Assembly (NCBI GenBank): GCA_030692515.1
Contig: JAUXZS010000024.1
Location: 248,001 to 312,000, forward strand
Direction: 5' to 3'
From: Bacteroidota bacterium
Lineage (GTDB): Bacteria; Bacteroidota; Bacteroidia; B-17B0; Aurantibacillaceae
Length of the DNA stretch: 64,000 nt
In this document: in pieces, positions 8,825 to 16,956 of the stretch
Position numbering within the stretch: position 1 is the stretch's first letter
Layout of the letters: each line of letters starts with the position of its first letter
Notes under the pieces: generated by a model
What the model saw: the letters and a program-made list of their open reading frames with translations, nothing else
Database searches by the model: none
Told to the model about the DNA's origin: nothing
Program-made: the position numbers and the translations under genes

Positions 8825-9217
8825 AATAATTTACGAAACGCTAATTTTTATATGTCTTGATTTCTATTTATGCCATTGTCCGATTTAGTATTTTTTAGTG
8901 TAACAAATATAAGGTTTTTGGATGCAAGTTAAAAAAATCAAATAACAGATTGAAATACAAAATATTAAAGTGGGTAACAAAACTGTTTTTTTGTTAGAAC
9001 AATCTTTTGAACGATGCTGTTGACTATGCTGTTTTAAGTGTAATTACTTATGGTTGAATATCAAAACAAAAGCACCAAAAACTCCCCAAATCTGCAAAAC
9101 CAACCCAAACCTACAATTTCAAACAAATTCTGCTCAAGTCTGCAATAACAAAGCATCTCGGCTGTTACCCAATCTCCTTGCCACACCTTTGCATCATAAA
9201 TTTTAAAATCAAAAAAT

Positions 9218-9835
9218 ATGACAACATTAAAACAAGAACATCACTCACACATGAGAGTGATAAAAGGTGGCAAACACCCAAGTAAAAAATTCTCTAGAAA
9301 ATCAAGATTCTATTTTTTAAAAAGAGAAGAAAAGCGAAAACAAAAACAGAAATACTTTGATTATGCAAAGATTTGTGTTGAAACATTGGGCTTGATGCAA
9401 AAAGTAGCACGGGCAATTAATCCGGCTTTCTACTTTGAGCGATTGGTACCGCATTACGAAGTATTGCGCAGTAGTATTTCTAATTCAACCGAGGCAGAAA
9501 CTTACAGCACCAACATTATTGAACGTGAGCTCTGCATCTACAAAAGCTTTGCACACCTTAATCCACAACGCCTGCAGGATTACAACAAAGTACTTATGAA
9601 AGGCGAAGATGAATATACTTCGCTATACAAAGAGCGAGAAGAAAATCACTTTGATAAAGTTTCGGGTTTACGATTCATTGCCAAAAAAATGATGCTTTAT
9701 GTTGCTAATTCAGAAGTGGAATTGTTTTTAGAGATCAACGAAAAACTCATCCAATACAAAGATGAAAAATTGACTCAACTTTTTTTCAACATCACTATTC
9801 ATTTAAACTTCTTAAATCAAAACAATCATGAGTAA
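9218..9835 (+). CDS. Hypothetical basic protein, first gene of the 14-gene module
   Basis: 205 aa. The N-terminal 45 residues are very basic (KGGKHPSKKFSRKSRFYFLKREEKRKQKQK), which suggests nucleic-acid binding; the rest is helical. No domain recognised. The upstream region carries an ACCTTTGCA element, close to the -7 box of this phylum, about 25 bases before the ATG. The stop overlaps the start of the following HTH gene by 8 bases, so the two are likely co-translated. A replication or regulatory role is possible but unproven. Confidence 0.6.
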   Translation: MTTLKQEHHSHMRVIKGGKHPSKKFSRKSRFYFLKREEKRKQKQKYFDYAKICVETLGLMQKVARAINPAFYFERLVPHYEVLRSSISNSTEAETYSTNIIERELCIYKSFAHLNPQRLQDYNKVLMKGEDEYTSLYKEREENHFDKVSGLRFIAKKMMLYVANSEVELFLEINEKLIQYKDEKLTQLFFNITIHLNFLNQNNHE

Positions 9836-10040
9836 TAAAATAGCCGAAGGGAAATTTATGTTAAAGGCATACTCGCCTAAAGAAGTTCGCAATATGTATG
9901 GTGTTTCAGCACTCACATATAGAAAATGGACGGAAGCTTTTAAAGATGAGATTGGCGAATTAAAAGGCAAGTACTACACCGTAGCGCAAGTAAAAATTAT
10001 CATTGATAAACTGGGCGCACCGGGCATTGTTGAACTGTGA
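9828..10040 (+). CDS. Small helix-turn-helix protein (copy 2)
   Basis: 70 aa, a paralogue of the protein at 4289-4483. It shares AYSPKEVRNMYGVSALTYRKW, KGKYYTVAQVKIIIDKLGAPG and the same overall length. It probably binds DNA. It overlaps the upstream gene by 8 bases and ends in CTGTGA, where a GTG overlaps the TGA. Two paralogues about 5 kb apart suggest that either two related mobile elements landed here or one region was duplicated. Confidence 0.65.
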   Translation: MSNKIAEGKFMLKAYSPKEVRNMYGVSALTYRKWTEAFKDEIGELKGKYYTVAQVKIIIDKLGAPGIVEL

Positions 10041-10471
10041 TCTGTAAAGCTATGGAACACATATTCGACAACCGCCATGTCTTACAAAGCTTCGTGGTTA
10101 AGGGAGGCTGCAAGACTTCTGTTTCGCCTTCTTCAAAAAAGTATATCAATTCATTTGAGGATGCTCAAAAAATGTTTTTTGATAATGTAACTGATTTAGA
10201 GTATCAAAAAATCAGAGAGTATTTATTCACAGAAACAAAAAACAAACAGAGTTACCAAAAAACAATTTCGTGGTGCAATGATGTACTTGAAAATACGATC
10301 AGAAACCATAGAGCCTATGATCACAATGGTACAAGGCGAGTGGGCTTAAGAGAACTGTTTATGGAACGAGTGGCGTTAAGAGGAAGTTGTTATGCCATTC
10401 TGTTTTTGAAAAAACATTACTACAATAAACCCGCTCATCCTAAAAAAATATGTTACAAAAATGCACTTTGA
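10037..10471 (+). CDS. Hypothetical protein of the module
   Basis: 144 aa from a GTG that overlaps the previous stop as GTGA; an in-frame ATG at 10052 is the other candidate start and gives 139 aa. The product is helical and charged, with SFEDAQKMFFDNVTDLEYQKIREYLF and a basic C-terminus containing RVALRGSCYAILFLKKHYY. No domain recognised. It probably belongs to the same early-gene group as the two preceding genes. Confidence 0.5.
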   Translation: MICKAMEHIFDNRHVLQSFVVKGGCKTSVSPSSKKYINSFEDAQKMFFDNVTDLEYQKIREYLFTETKNKQSYQKTISWCNDVLENTIRNHRAYDHNGTRRVGLRELFMERVALRGSCYAILFLKKHYYNKPAHPKKICYKNAL

Positions 10472-10595
10472 AATAGTATCCAAATAACACTTCGATGCGT
10501 TTGGATGCGCAAGATGAATCTAAACAGTAGTTTTCGGAAAGTGTCTAAAACCATTGCCATTCCTTTGTTCTCGTAAATTAATTACCACAATAAAA

Positions 10596-10603
10596 AAGGA
10601 GGG
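10596..10603 (+). promoter_or_regulatory. Strong Shine-Dalgarno AAGGAGGG
   Basis: AAGGAGGG lies 4 bases before the ATG at 10608. Clear Shine-Dalgarno sequences are rare in this phylum, so it supports this ATG over an upstream in-frame alternative at 10554 and suggests high translation or foreign origin. Confidence 0.6.
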
Positions 10604-10607
10604 CAAA

Positions 10608-10793
10608 ATGGAAAAAAATCAAAGTAGTACTGATAGCAGCAGCAATATGTTTCTAACAGGAACTATTCTACTCGCTAACCTAGACTACTCAGGACTTGCC
10701 GATTATGCTCTCAAAGCACTCGTGGGCGGAGTGATTTGGATGGCATTTAGAATCGCAGGAGACTACATCAGCGAACGAATAAAAAAGAAGTAA
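10608..10793 (+). CDS. Small membrane protein of the module
   Basis: 61 aa. A polar Ser/Asn-rich N-terminus is followed by a hydrophobic helix around residues 27-50 (LADYALKALVGGVIWMAF) and a basic end ERIKKK. The stop TAA overlaps the next ATG by one base, so it is coupled to the LEA-like protein. The architecture resembles small membrane-embedded virion proteins or holin-like peptides, but nothing more specific can be said. Confidence 0.6.
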   Translation: MEKNQSSTDSSSNMFLTGTILLANLDYSGLADYALKALVGGVIWMAFRIAGDYISERIKKK

Positions 10794-11284
10794 TGGAAAC
10801 TTGGAAAAAAATAACTGTAGGAACAATAATCGGAGGAGGCTTGATAGGCGGAACTATTTATCTGTTGCGACTCAATAAAATGAATGCTGAATTAGAAACA
10901 GTACCGATGGTAAAAATACACAAGTTGGATTTTTCGGGATTAACATTGAGAGTGGATGTGCAATTAAAAAACCCAACACGCACACCGTTCAAAATAAAAT
11001 TTCCATTTATCAAACTCGTGTACAAAGGAACAACGGTGGGTTCTTCACAGGTACTGGATAAAGATATTCATATACCGGCATTTGGAGAAGCCATCATTGA
11101 CAAGATAATGATTAAAGTTCCGCTCATGAATATTTTTTCTTTATCAGGAGGTTTGATAAGAGCTATACAAAACAAAGAAGGTGTTAAGCTCGATGTGAAA
11201 ACATTAACCAGTATTGACCTCGGTTGGAAAAAAGTACCCTACACCAAATCAGATACCATTACACTAAGCCAAGCGAAAGGATAA
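10793..11284 (+). CDS. Membrane-anchored LEA-2-like (water stress/hypersensitive type) protein
   Basis: 163 aa. A Gly-rich N-terminal helix (residues 8-26, TVGTIIGGGLIGGTIYLL) anchors a single beta-sandwich of LEA type 2 character: 'VKIHKLDFSGLTLRVDVQLKNPTRTPFKIKFPFIKLVYKG' is the family's usual core. In other bacteria such domains occur in stress and envelope proteins. It is flanked by one-base and two-base spacings, so it is in an operon with the small membrane protein and the transglutaminase-like gene. Confidence in the fold is moderate. Confidence 0.6.
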   Translation: METWKKITVGTIIGGGLIGGTIYLLRLNKMNAELETVPMVKIHKLDFSGLTLRVDVQLKNPTRTPFKIKFPFIKLVYKGTTVGSSQVLDKDIHIPAFGEAIIDKIMIKVPLMNIFSLSGGLIRAIQNKEGVKLDVKTLTSIDLGWKKVPYTKSDTITLSQAKG

Positions 11285-11286
11285 CG

Positions 11287-12993
11287 ATGGAAAGAAGAGA
11301 AGAAATAAAAGTAAGAAGCGGAAAAGAATACGACCATTTGTTTCCAAGAGCGATGCTCACAAGCATTACAAAAAAGCAAGGTGCAACGGTAGCGGATACA
11401 ATCAAGTTTATTCCAACAGTAGTCAGAGATACATTGTTTCATACGGAGAAAATTGCAAAAGTTTTAAAAGGAGATAACATCCGAGAAACCTGCTCTAACA
11501 TTTGGCACTTTGTTTACGATCATATCGCATACAAAAAAGATGAAGATGGAAAAGAACAGGTACGCAGTCCGGCAAGAGCATGGCACGACAGAGGAAACAT
11601 ACAAGGAGTAGATTGCGATTGCTACACAGTATTTATCAGCAGCATTCTGAGCAATTTAAATATCAGACACAAGCTACGAATTACCAAATACAAAGAAGAT
11701 CGCTTTCAACACATCTACCCTATTGTTCCTTTAAGTGATGGCTCATATATAACAATCGATTGTGTAGTAAGAAATTTTGATTACGAAGAACCCTACAGCG
11801 AAAAAAAAGACACAAACATGGATTTAGAATATTTAAATGGCCTCAGCGAGGCAAGCAATTACAAAAACAACACAGACTCATTGGACTTGGTCGGCATCTT
11901 TGATGATGGCCAAGCAATGGCAGATTTAGGAAAACTCTTCCGCAGAAAAGCAAAAAGCGGTGGAGGCTCCGAAGGCGGTGGCGGAAAGAAAAAAGGAAAG
12001 TTTAAGGCTATATTAAAAAAGGGCTTACACCTCACCAACATTTTAAATCCTGCCACAGCAACCATTCGTGCGGGAGTATTACTCTCAGCAAAATTAAATG
12101 TGATGAAAATCGGAGAGCGTTTAAAGTGGTCGTACCTAACTGAAGAAGCCGCTAAGAGTAAAGGCATCGACATGGGAAAGTTTGCTAAACTAAAAAGAAT
12201 ACGAGAAAAACTGGATAAGATTTTTTACGGTATGGGAGGCAAACCGGAAAATTTAAAGAAAGCGATTCTTACAGGAAAAGGTAACAAGAATAAAGAAGTA
12301 AATGGTTTAGGTGCGGGATACGACCCATTAGATGGGCTTGATGAAACATCCGATGCTTCAGCTATCCTGGGAACAGATATGTACCACGATGAACTATCAG
12401 GAGTGGAAGATGACTTCGGAGAATTAGGAGTTGTTACAGCCACAGCTATTGCATCCGCTACTGGTGTGATTGGAGCCATAGCCGCCTTATTAAAAAGTGT
12501 TGGCAACATCTTTCCCAAAAAAGGAAAAGAAGGCGAAGGATCGGGTGGAGAAGGTGCAGGAAGTGAAGAAAGCGGTGGTGGTTCATCATCTGAAGAAGGA
12601 GGCGGATCAAGTGATGAAGATAGTGGTGGGAATACTAAAAATAAAAAATCCGGTTCATCAGGAGGCGGAAGCGATGGCGATGATGATTCAGGAAATGATT
12701 CCAACATCAAAGGAAAAAGTAAGAGTAAAGAAAAAGATAATCCTGAAGATGATAAGCCCGAAGGCTTTTGGGACAAGAATAAAAAATGGATAAAACCTGT
12801 TGCGATTGGTGTTGGAAGTTTAGGATTACTCTTCGCGGGATATAAAATTGTTACACATAAAAAAGTAGAACCTGCACAGCCCGCACAACCCACATTAACC
12901 GGTGTGCCAAGAAGTAAAAAGAAACACAAGCACAAAAAACACAAGCATCTTAAAAGTAAAAAACACAAAAAGGAAGCAGTGGCATTACTGTAA
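11287..12993 (+). CDS. Transglutaminase-like cysteine protease-fold protein with C-terminal membrane segment
   Basis: 568 aa from the ATG two bases after the previous stop; a frame start at 11224 would overlap the LEA-like gene by 60 bases and is rejected. Residues 75-165 form a transglutaminase-like domain with a visible Cys-His-Asp triad: C112 (DCDCYTVF), H142 (FQHIYPIV) and D158 (TIDCVV). Residues 225-240 and 405-495 are Gly/Ser/acidic low complexity. A membrane helix is at about 503-523, and the tail is a Lys/His-rich repeat (KKHKHKKHKH). The enzyme could crosslink or cut proteins or peptidoglycan. The charged tail may bind nucleic acid or membrane. This is the largest protein of the module. 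Confidence 0.7.
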   Translation: MERREEIKVRSGKEYDHLFPRAMLTSITKKQGATVADTIKFIPTVVRDTLFHTEKIAKVLKGDNIRETCSNIWHFVYDHIAYKKDEDGKEQVRSPARAWHDRGNIQGVDCDCYTVFISSILSNLNIRHKLRITKYKEDRFQHIYPIVPLSDGSYITIDCVVRNFDYEEPYSEKKDTNMDLEYLNGLSEASNYKNNTDSLDLVGIFDDGQAMADLGKLFRRKAKSGGGSEGGGGKKKGKFKAILKKGLHLTNILNPATATIRAGVLLSAKLNVMKIGERLKWSYLTEEAAKSKGIDMGKFAKLKRIREKLDKIFYGMGGKPENLKKAILTGKGNKNKEVNGLGAGYDPLDGLDETSDASAILGTDMYHDELSGVEDDFGELGVVTATAIASATGVIGAIAALLKSVGNIFPKKGKEGEGSGGEGAGSEESGGGSSSEEGGGSSDEDSGGNTKNKKSGSSGGGSDGDDDSGNDSNIKGKSKSKEKDNPEDDKPEGFWDKNKKWIKPVAIGVGSLGLLFAGYKIVTHKKVEPAQPAQPTLTGVPRSKKKHKHKKHKHLKSKKHKKEAVALL

Positions 12994-13036
12994 GAGAAAA
13001 TAATTTTTGAGATCAATTAAATAACAAAAAGAAAAA

Positions 13037-13615
13037 ATGGGAAAAAGTAAAAACAGGTATGTAAAAAAAGCACATCAACACGAAGTATTGAATGGCGCAA
13101 ATCCACTTGCCAAAGGCGATTTTAAAAAGACAGCGATTGAAACAGGTCGGGATGTATTGATCGGAGCTATTGGAGGAGGCTTGGCGGGTGCGGTGGTGGG
13201 ACGTTCTTCTTTCCTTGTCGGGATTGCAGTAACAGGTGTTGGGCATTACATGGGCAGTAATGGCGCAGCAGCATTCGGTGTCGGCATGATGGCATCGGGC
13301 GGTTACCAAGCAGTAGCAGCAATGAATGGAACTGAAAGAGATGGCTTTGACGGAGTGAAAGACCGATTGATGGCATTCAAAGACGAGTTTAAACACAAAC
13401 TCTTTTTGGATAAGATCATCAAAAGCAAGGAAGAAGGCACTAACGGCATGGGCGAAGTACAATACATCACCTACCCGAATGGCAAAGAGCTCGAAGGAGC
13501 AATGGATGACTTAGACCGCATTGAAAGGCAAGTGGCAGAGTCAGCAAAAAACTTTGAGCGCAAACAATCTTTCTCAGGCGGGATTGGAGAACTAGGCGAA
13601 GAGCCTATTTTATAA
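13037..13615 (+). CDS. Glycine-rich membrane protein of the module
   Basis: 192 aa. A basic N-terminus (KSKNRYVKKAHQHE) is followed by a Gly/Ala-rich hydrophobic block at residues 38-95 (IGAIGGGLAGAVVG, FGVGMMASGGY) long enough for two membrane helices, and then a charged C-terminal half. The Gly-zipper look is typical of pore-forming or tightly packed membrane proteins, including some phage membrane proteins. No family recognised. Confidence 0.6.
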   Translation: MGKSKNRYVKKAHQHEVLNGANPLAKGDFKKTAIETGRDVLIGAIGGGLAGAVVGRSSFLVGIAVTGVGHYMGSNGAAAFGVGMMASGGYQAVAAMNGTERDGFDGVKDRLMAFKDEFKHKLFLDKIIKSKEEGTNGMGEVQYITYPNGKELEGAMDDLDRIERQVAESAKNFERKQSFSGGIGELGEEPIL

Positions 13616-13683
13616 AACCTGAAACCCTCATCATCAATTATCACATCAAACAAAAATTAATTACAAATTAAAAACAAAAAATT

Positions 13684-14403
13684 ATGTTAGGAGCATTAGA
13701 AGGAATAGAAGAATACAACAACTCAGCAGCATTGCTTGGTCTTGACGGCCCTGAAACGCAAGAGTTACTTGGCGCATTAGGACGCATGAACCCAATTCAG
13801 CGTATGCGTGTTATGAATAAAATGGCAGGAGGTGTTCCTGCAAGTAGGGGCTCACGTGCCGAAATGGAAAAACATTTTAATGAGTTACCACAACACATTA
13901 AAAACGGTTTATTAAAAGGAGAGTTGCGTTTGGCAGACACGATTATCTACAGCATCAAACCTGTAAATTCAAAAACAGTTAAAATGTTTGAGACACAGGA
14001 TGACAAAGAAGTAGGCTTGCGTAATATCAGTAATGCCAAATTACCAAAGAACCAAGCTTTGCTTGTAAGTGGTATCTTTTTATTGGCTTGTATTCCTGCT
14101 GATTTAACAAAAGATAAAGTGATCGGTTCTAAATTCGAAGGCATCGAAGATTTTGCAGCGATTGCCAACGGAGAGTTCAGTTTAAAAAGTAATAAGAAAA
14201 TTATTATGCCCGAAACGGTAAACACGATTTTCAAAACCAAAACGATGAACACCGTTCCTGTTGGTTATTACAAACTGGCAAATCCGCGCATGATCCACGA
14301 TGATATTTTGGTGGAAGCAACTATTGACTTAGGCTCAATGGAAGGCTTAGATCCGAAAACACATTTGTATGTGGGATTACACGGAACTATTACTACTCCA
14401 TAA
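13684..14403 (+). CDS. Candidate major structural protein of the module (unrecognised)
   Basis: 239 aa. It is set apart from its neighbours by a 68-base A-rich leader and by a strong hairpin after its stop, an isolated position typical of a highly expressed product. The first 65 residues are helical and Gly-rich; from about residue 75 the protein is beta-rich and ends YKLANPRMIHDD...DPKTHLYVGLHGTI. No signal peptide and no membrane segment. The size would suit a small double jelly-roll capsid protein (PM2-like), but no sequence motif proves this. A soluble scaffold or filament subunit is equally allowed. Confidence 0.55.
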   Translation: MLGALEGIEEYNNSAALLGLDGPETQELLGALGRMNPIQRMRVMNKMAGGVPASRGSRAEMEKHFNELPQHIKNGLLKGELRLADTIIYSIKPVNSKTVKMFETQDDKEVGLRNISNAKLPKNQALLVSGIFLLACIPADLTKDKVIGSKFEGIEDFAAIANGEFSLKSNKKIIMPETVNTIFKTKTMNTVPVGYYKLANPRMIHDDILVEATIDLGSMEGLDPKTHLYVGLHGTITTP

Positions 14404-14418
14404 TTTTTTAATAATTAA

Positions 14419-14487
14419 AAGTTTAGAAAGTTGGAAAGTTCTGAGCTCACAAACAGAACTTTCTAAACTTTCAAACTGATTAACTTT
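14419..14487 (+). terminator. Long imperfect hairpin after the 239-aa gene
   Basis: AAAGTTCTG (14435-14443) pairs perfectly with CAGAACTTT (14454-14462), and AGTTTAGAAAGTT (14420-14432) is the perfect complement of AACTTTCTAAACT (14457-14469). Two left arms therefore compete for one right arm. It may partly terminate or stabilise the transcript of the 239-aa gene and lower expression of the following genes. No strong U-run is present. Confidence 0.5.
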
Positions 14488-14500
14488 TAAACTAAAAAAG

Positions 14501-14884
14501 ATGCTAAAATATTATTCCAAGCAATTTGATGTGCAGATAACCGAAGCCGGAAAAACGGTAAAGAAAACCTTTGAGGTAGATAAAAGTGTGAAGACCATTT
14601 ATGGTGTGTGCATCCTTTCTAATCGTGATGACTTGGCTTATTACAGAGGTTCGTTCCGATTAGAGATCAACAAAGATGAAATCTATGCCGATGGTTATTC
14701 TACTAAAAAAATCATGTCATCGGAAAATGTAGAACCCAACAAACGTTGTTTTTACATCGGTAAAATAATTGTTGGTAACGGACTGATCACATTTGAATAT
14801 ACGGATAGTGAAGATGGCAGAACAGTCTTCGCACCTCATGTTGTGTCTTTAAGTGTGGATGGAGAAAGGGAGAGCGAGATATGA
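14501..14884 (+). CDS. Small beta-rich protein of the module
   Basis: 127 aa. Alternating hydrophobic pattern throughout (KTIYGVCILSNRDD, RGSFRLEINKDEIYADGY, CFYIGKIIVGNGLITFEY, HVVSLSVDG), compatible with a single beta-sandwich or jelly-roll. No membrane segment. Its stop overlaps the next ATG as ATGA, so it is translationally coupled to the 190-aa protein. Possibly a minor structural or spike protein if the module is viral; otherwise unknown. Confidence 0.55.
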   Translation: MLKYYSKQFDVQITEAGKTVKKTFEVDKSVKTIYGVCILSNRDDLAYYRGSFRLEINKDEIYADGYSTKKIMSSENVEPNKRCFYIGKIIVGNGLITFEYTDSEDGRTVFAPHVVSLSVDGERESEI

Positions 14885-15453
14885 GCAGAGTAAGAATCTT
14901 AGTAACGGAAACAAGTATTACCAAAGCAGGACAGGTTAAGCACTTTCAAATCAAATTATCCAAACACGCTTATAAAATTGTTGGTATTGAAACCGATGTG
15001 TTTTTAAAATCGAGATCAGGAAAAGAAATCATTGCTCCACTAGCCACAGCGGAAATTAAACCAACAGAAATTTTTGTTCCTACAAGAGAATTAAGAAAAG
15101 AAGGTTATTACAACGTAGCCGGAAAACTAAGTCTGCAAAGCATGGAAAGAGAAAATATATTTTTCTCGGATTGGGTAAGGGCATCTGTTTTTTATGAAGG
15201 ATTTTTAAGACCAAGTTCATTTCAGATACACACAGGATTAAAAGATATCCGTGGAAAAACCGCACCCAAAAAAGTAGATGTGCCTGTTGAGTCCACCGTG
15301 ATTAATGCTTTGTATCGAGATAACATCGGCAAGCATTTAAAACAGGATGTTACTTACACACTTAAAGTATTTGTGTGGATGGAAACAAACGAGCATCAAA
15401 ATGGAGTGGCTTTTGAATTTTTAAACAACGAAAAAGAATCAACTGAAAAATGA
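14881..15453 (+). CDS. Beta-rich protein of the module
   Basis: 190 aa. Strand-like segments dominate (VRILVTETSITKAGQVKHFQIKLS, AYKIVGIETDVFLKS, VTYTLKVFVWMETNEHQNGVAFEFL). It is coupled on both sides by ATGA overlaps (14881 and 15450), which suggests that the three short beta-rich proteins are made together in fixed ratio. No family recognised. Confidence 0.55.
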   Translation: MSRVRILVTETSITKAGQVKHFQIKLSKHAYKIVGIETDVFLKSRSGKEIIAPLATAEIKPTEIFVPTRELRKEGYYNVAGKLSLQSMERENIFFSDWVRASVFYEGFLRPSSFQIHTGLKDIRGKTAPKKVDVPVESTVINALYRDNIGKHLKQDVTYTLKVFVWMETNEHQNGVAFEFLNNEKESTEK

Positions 15454-15788
15454 CAACAGCACTCGCCTTGGAATACATCCCCCGCAGAATGGAAGAGTTG
15501 GGTTATGGTAAAAACTATTACATACGTTTCAGGCATTTAGTATTACAAGCTGGAGAACTACTAGAGTTAGAAGCATACAACCAATTTTACATTATGGTTG
15601 AAGATGCTCCGGTAAGCATTAGTATCATATCCGATTTTGGAATGTATGATTTAAGTTTTGGTAAAACTAACGAGCAGACCTACGAACATCAGGGCTTAAT
15701 CTACATCAACAACTACGCAACAACTGCAAATCACTTACGCTTCATACAAGTAATACCAAAGCATTTAAAAACGGAAGAGAAAAAATAA
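15450..15788 (+). CDS. Small beta-rich protein of the module
   Basis: 112 aa, the third of the coupled set. 'YYIRFRHLVLQAGELLELEAYNQFYIMVEDAPVSISIISDFGMYDLS' reads like a cupin or jelly-roll type sandwich, and the C-terminus 'TTANHLRFIQVIPKH' completes it. It is compact, without a signal or membrane segment. The ATG overlaps the preceding TGA. Role unknown. Confidence 0.55.
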   Translation: MTTALALEYIPRRMEELGYGKNYYIRFRHLVLQAGELLELEAYNQFYIMVEDAPVSISIISDFGMYDLSFGKTNEQTYEHQGLIYINNYATTANHLRFIQVIPKHLKTEEKK

Positions 15789-15789
15789 T

Positions 15790-16656
15790 ATGGCAATCAC
15801 AAGCGAAACATACGACCAGTTAAAAATCGACAAGCTAAAATTATATCTGCAAACACAAGCGGATAGAAATGCAGCACGTTATTATGAAATCTATGTCGAT
15901 AATTTAAAAGCCGTTCATAAAACAAGCGATATCCAAGAGTTTGATTCTTACGAGGATTATATGACGGAAGATACAGACCGCATCCGCATACTGGTGTACT
16001 CCACTAATCCTCAATCTCCACGCAACGACCAATATGTGTACCGCATGAAAAAGCAAGAAGAACAAAAAACAATTGTTCAACAGCAAGGCTTAAGCGGTAT
16101 CGAAATAGAAAATCGTATGGAGGAGAAACTTCAAACACATCGGGAACGATGGGAACATGAAGCCCTTGTAAAAGAACTGGAACAAACCAAACAGCAACTC
16201 AAGGAATCAGAAGAGTACGCTGAAAAATTAGTGGCGGAGTTGGCGGTATATCGAAGTAAAAAAATGCATTGGGGCAATGTGAACCTTGGAGAATTTGCAT
16301 CGGTGGTTGTAGAAGGTATTGTAAGACGCAATCCACAGATGGTTGCCAAACTACCCGGTGGAGAAGCTTTGGCAGGAATCATCGAAGATGACAATAGAGA
16401 AAGAGCCGCTACTACTCCAACACCTGAAACAGAAGTGAGCTTTAAAAAGAAAAGTGATACTCCCGAATTAAGTGAAGAGGAAAAAGGCTACTTAAACTTT
16501 ATGCGAGGCATTGCTGAAAGTTTTGATGATGAAGAGATAATTATTTTAACTCAAGTCATTACCAAACTCGAAGAGGATTCAACTCAACTCAAACCAGTTG
16601 CAGAGCTCTTAAATATTAATGTCAACGAAGTTCTGAAAAATATCGGCAAGAAGTAA
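15790..16656 (+). CDS. Coiled-coil protein of the module
   Basis: 288 aa. Residues 90-155 form a coiled coil rich in Glu, Gln and Lys (ALVKELEQTKQQLKESEEYAEKL). The N-terminus is acidic and helical, the middle contains GGEALAGII, and the last 70 residues are acidic and helical (PELSEEEKGYLNFMRGI...LLNINVNEVLKNIGKK). One base separates it from the previous stop. It could be a scaffold, linker or assembly factor. Not recognised. Confidence 0.55.
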   Translation: MAITSETYDQLKIDKLKLYLQTQADRNAARYYEIYVDNLKAVHKTSDIQEFDSYEDYMTEDTDRIRILVYSTNPQSPRNDQYVYRMKKQEEQKTIVQQQGLSGIEIENRMEEKLQTHRERWEHEALVKELEQTKQQLKESEEYAEKLVAELAVYRSKKMHWGNVNLGEFASVVVEGIVRRNPQMVAKLPGGEALAGIIEDDNRERAATTPTPETEVSFKKKSDTPELSEEEKGYLNFMRGIAESFDDEEIIILTQVITKLEEDSTQLKPVAELLNINVNEVLKNIGKK

Positions 16657-16682
16657 AATCAAAATTCATCTAAACAAAAAAT

Positions 16683-16718
16683 CTTTAAGCGGGCTGTAAA
16701 AAACAGCTCGCTTAAAAG
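16683..16718 (+). other. Stem-loop between coiled-coil and 60-aa genes
   Basis: CTTTAAGCGGGCTGT (16683-16697) pairs with ACAGCTCGCTTAAAAG (16703-16718), leaving one G-T wobble and a short A loop. It could be an attenuator or RNA-stability element that sets the ratio of the last two genes. Confidence 0.5.
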
Positions 16719-16743
16719 AAAACTGTGTCAACACGAAAAAAAC

Positions 16744-16926
16744 ATGGCAAAATATAATTACGATATCAGCATCGAAGCACCAACGGAACAAGAAGCGGAA
16801 ACAAAAATGAAAGCTTTAACGGTACTCGCTTCACGCCTTATTGCAAAGGAACTGGAGAAGTTAGCACACATAGTTAAAAACGATCCTGTAAAACTCGCAT
16901 TCGCAAAAAAAGCATTAGGAGTGTGA
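16744..16926 (+). CDS. Small helical protein of the module
   Basis: 60 aa: a short strand (KYNYDISIEAP) followed by two amphipathic helices (EQEAETKMKALTVLASRLIAKELEKLAHIV and DPVKLAFAKKALGV). It looks like a stable small folded protein rather than chance coding, and is preceded by a stem-loop. No family name can be given. Confidence 0.55.
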   Translation: MAKYNYDISIEAPTEQEAETKMKALTVLASRLIAKELEKLAHIVKNDPVKLAFAKKALGV

Positions 16927-16956
16927 GGCACACTATCCAATTAAAAAATAAAACGC

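Noticed and set aside
12225-13016. Long reverse-strand frame rich in Pro and Ser opposite the transglutaminase-like gene
   Set aside because: It mirrors the Gly/Ser/Glu low-complexity part and Lys/His tail of the forward gene; the product is Pro/Ser/Leu repeats without domain features.
13947-14252. Reverse frame opposite the 239-aa gene
   Set aside because: Hydrophobic shadow frame, fully inside a better supported gene, no start context.
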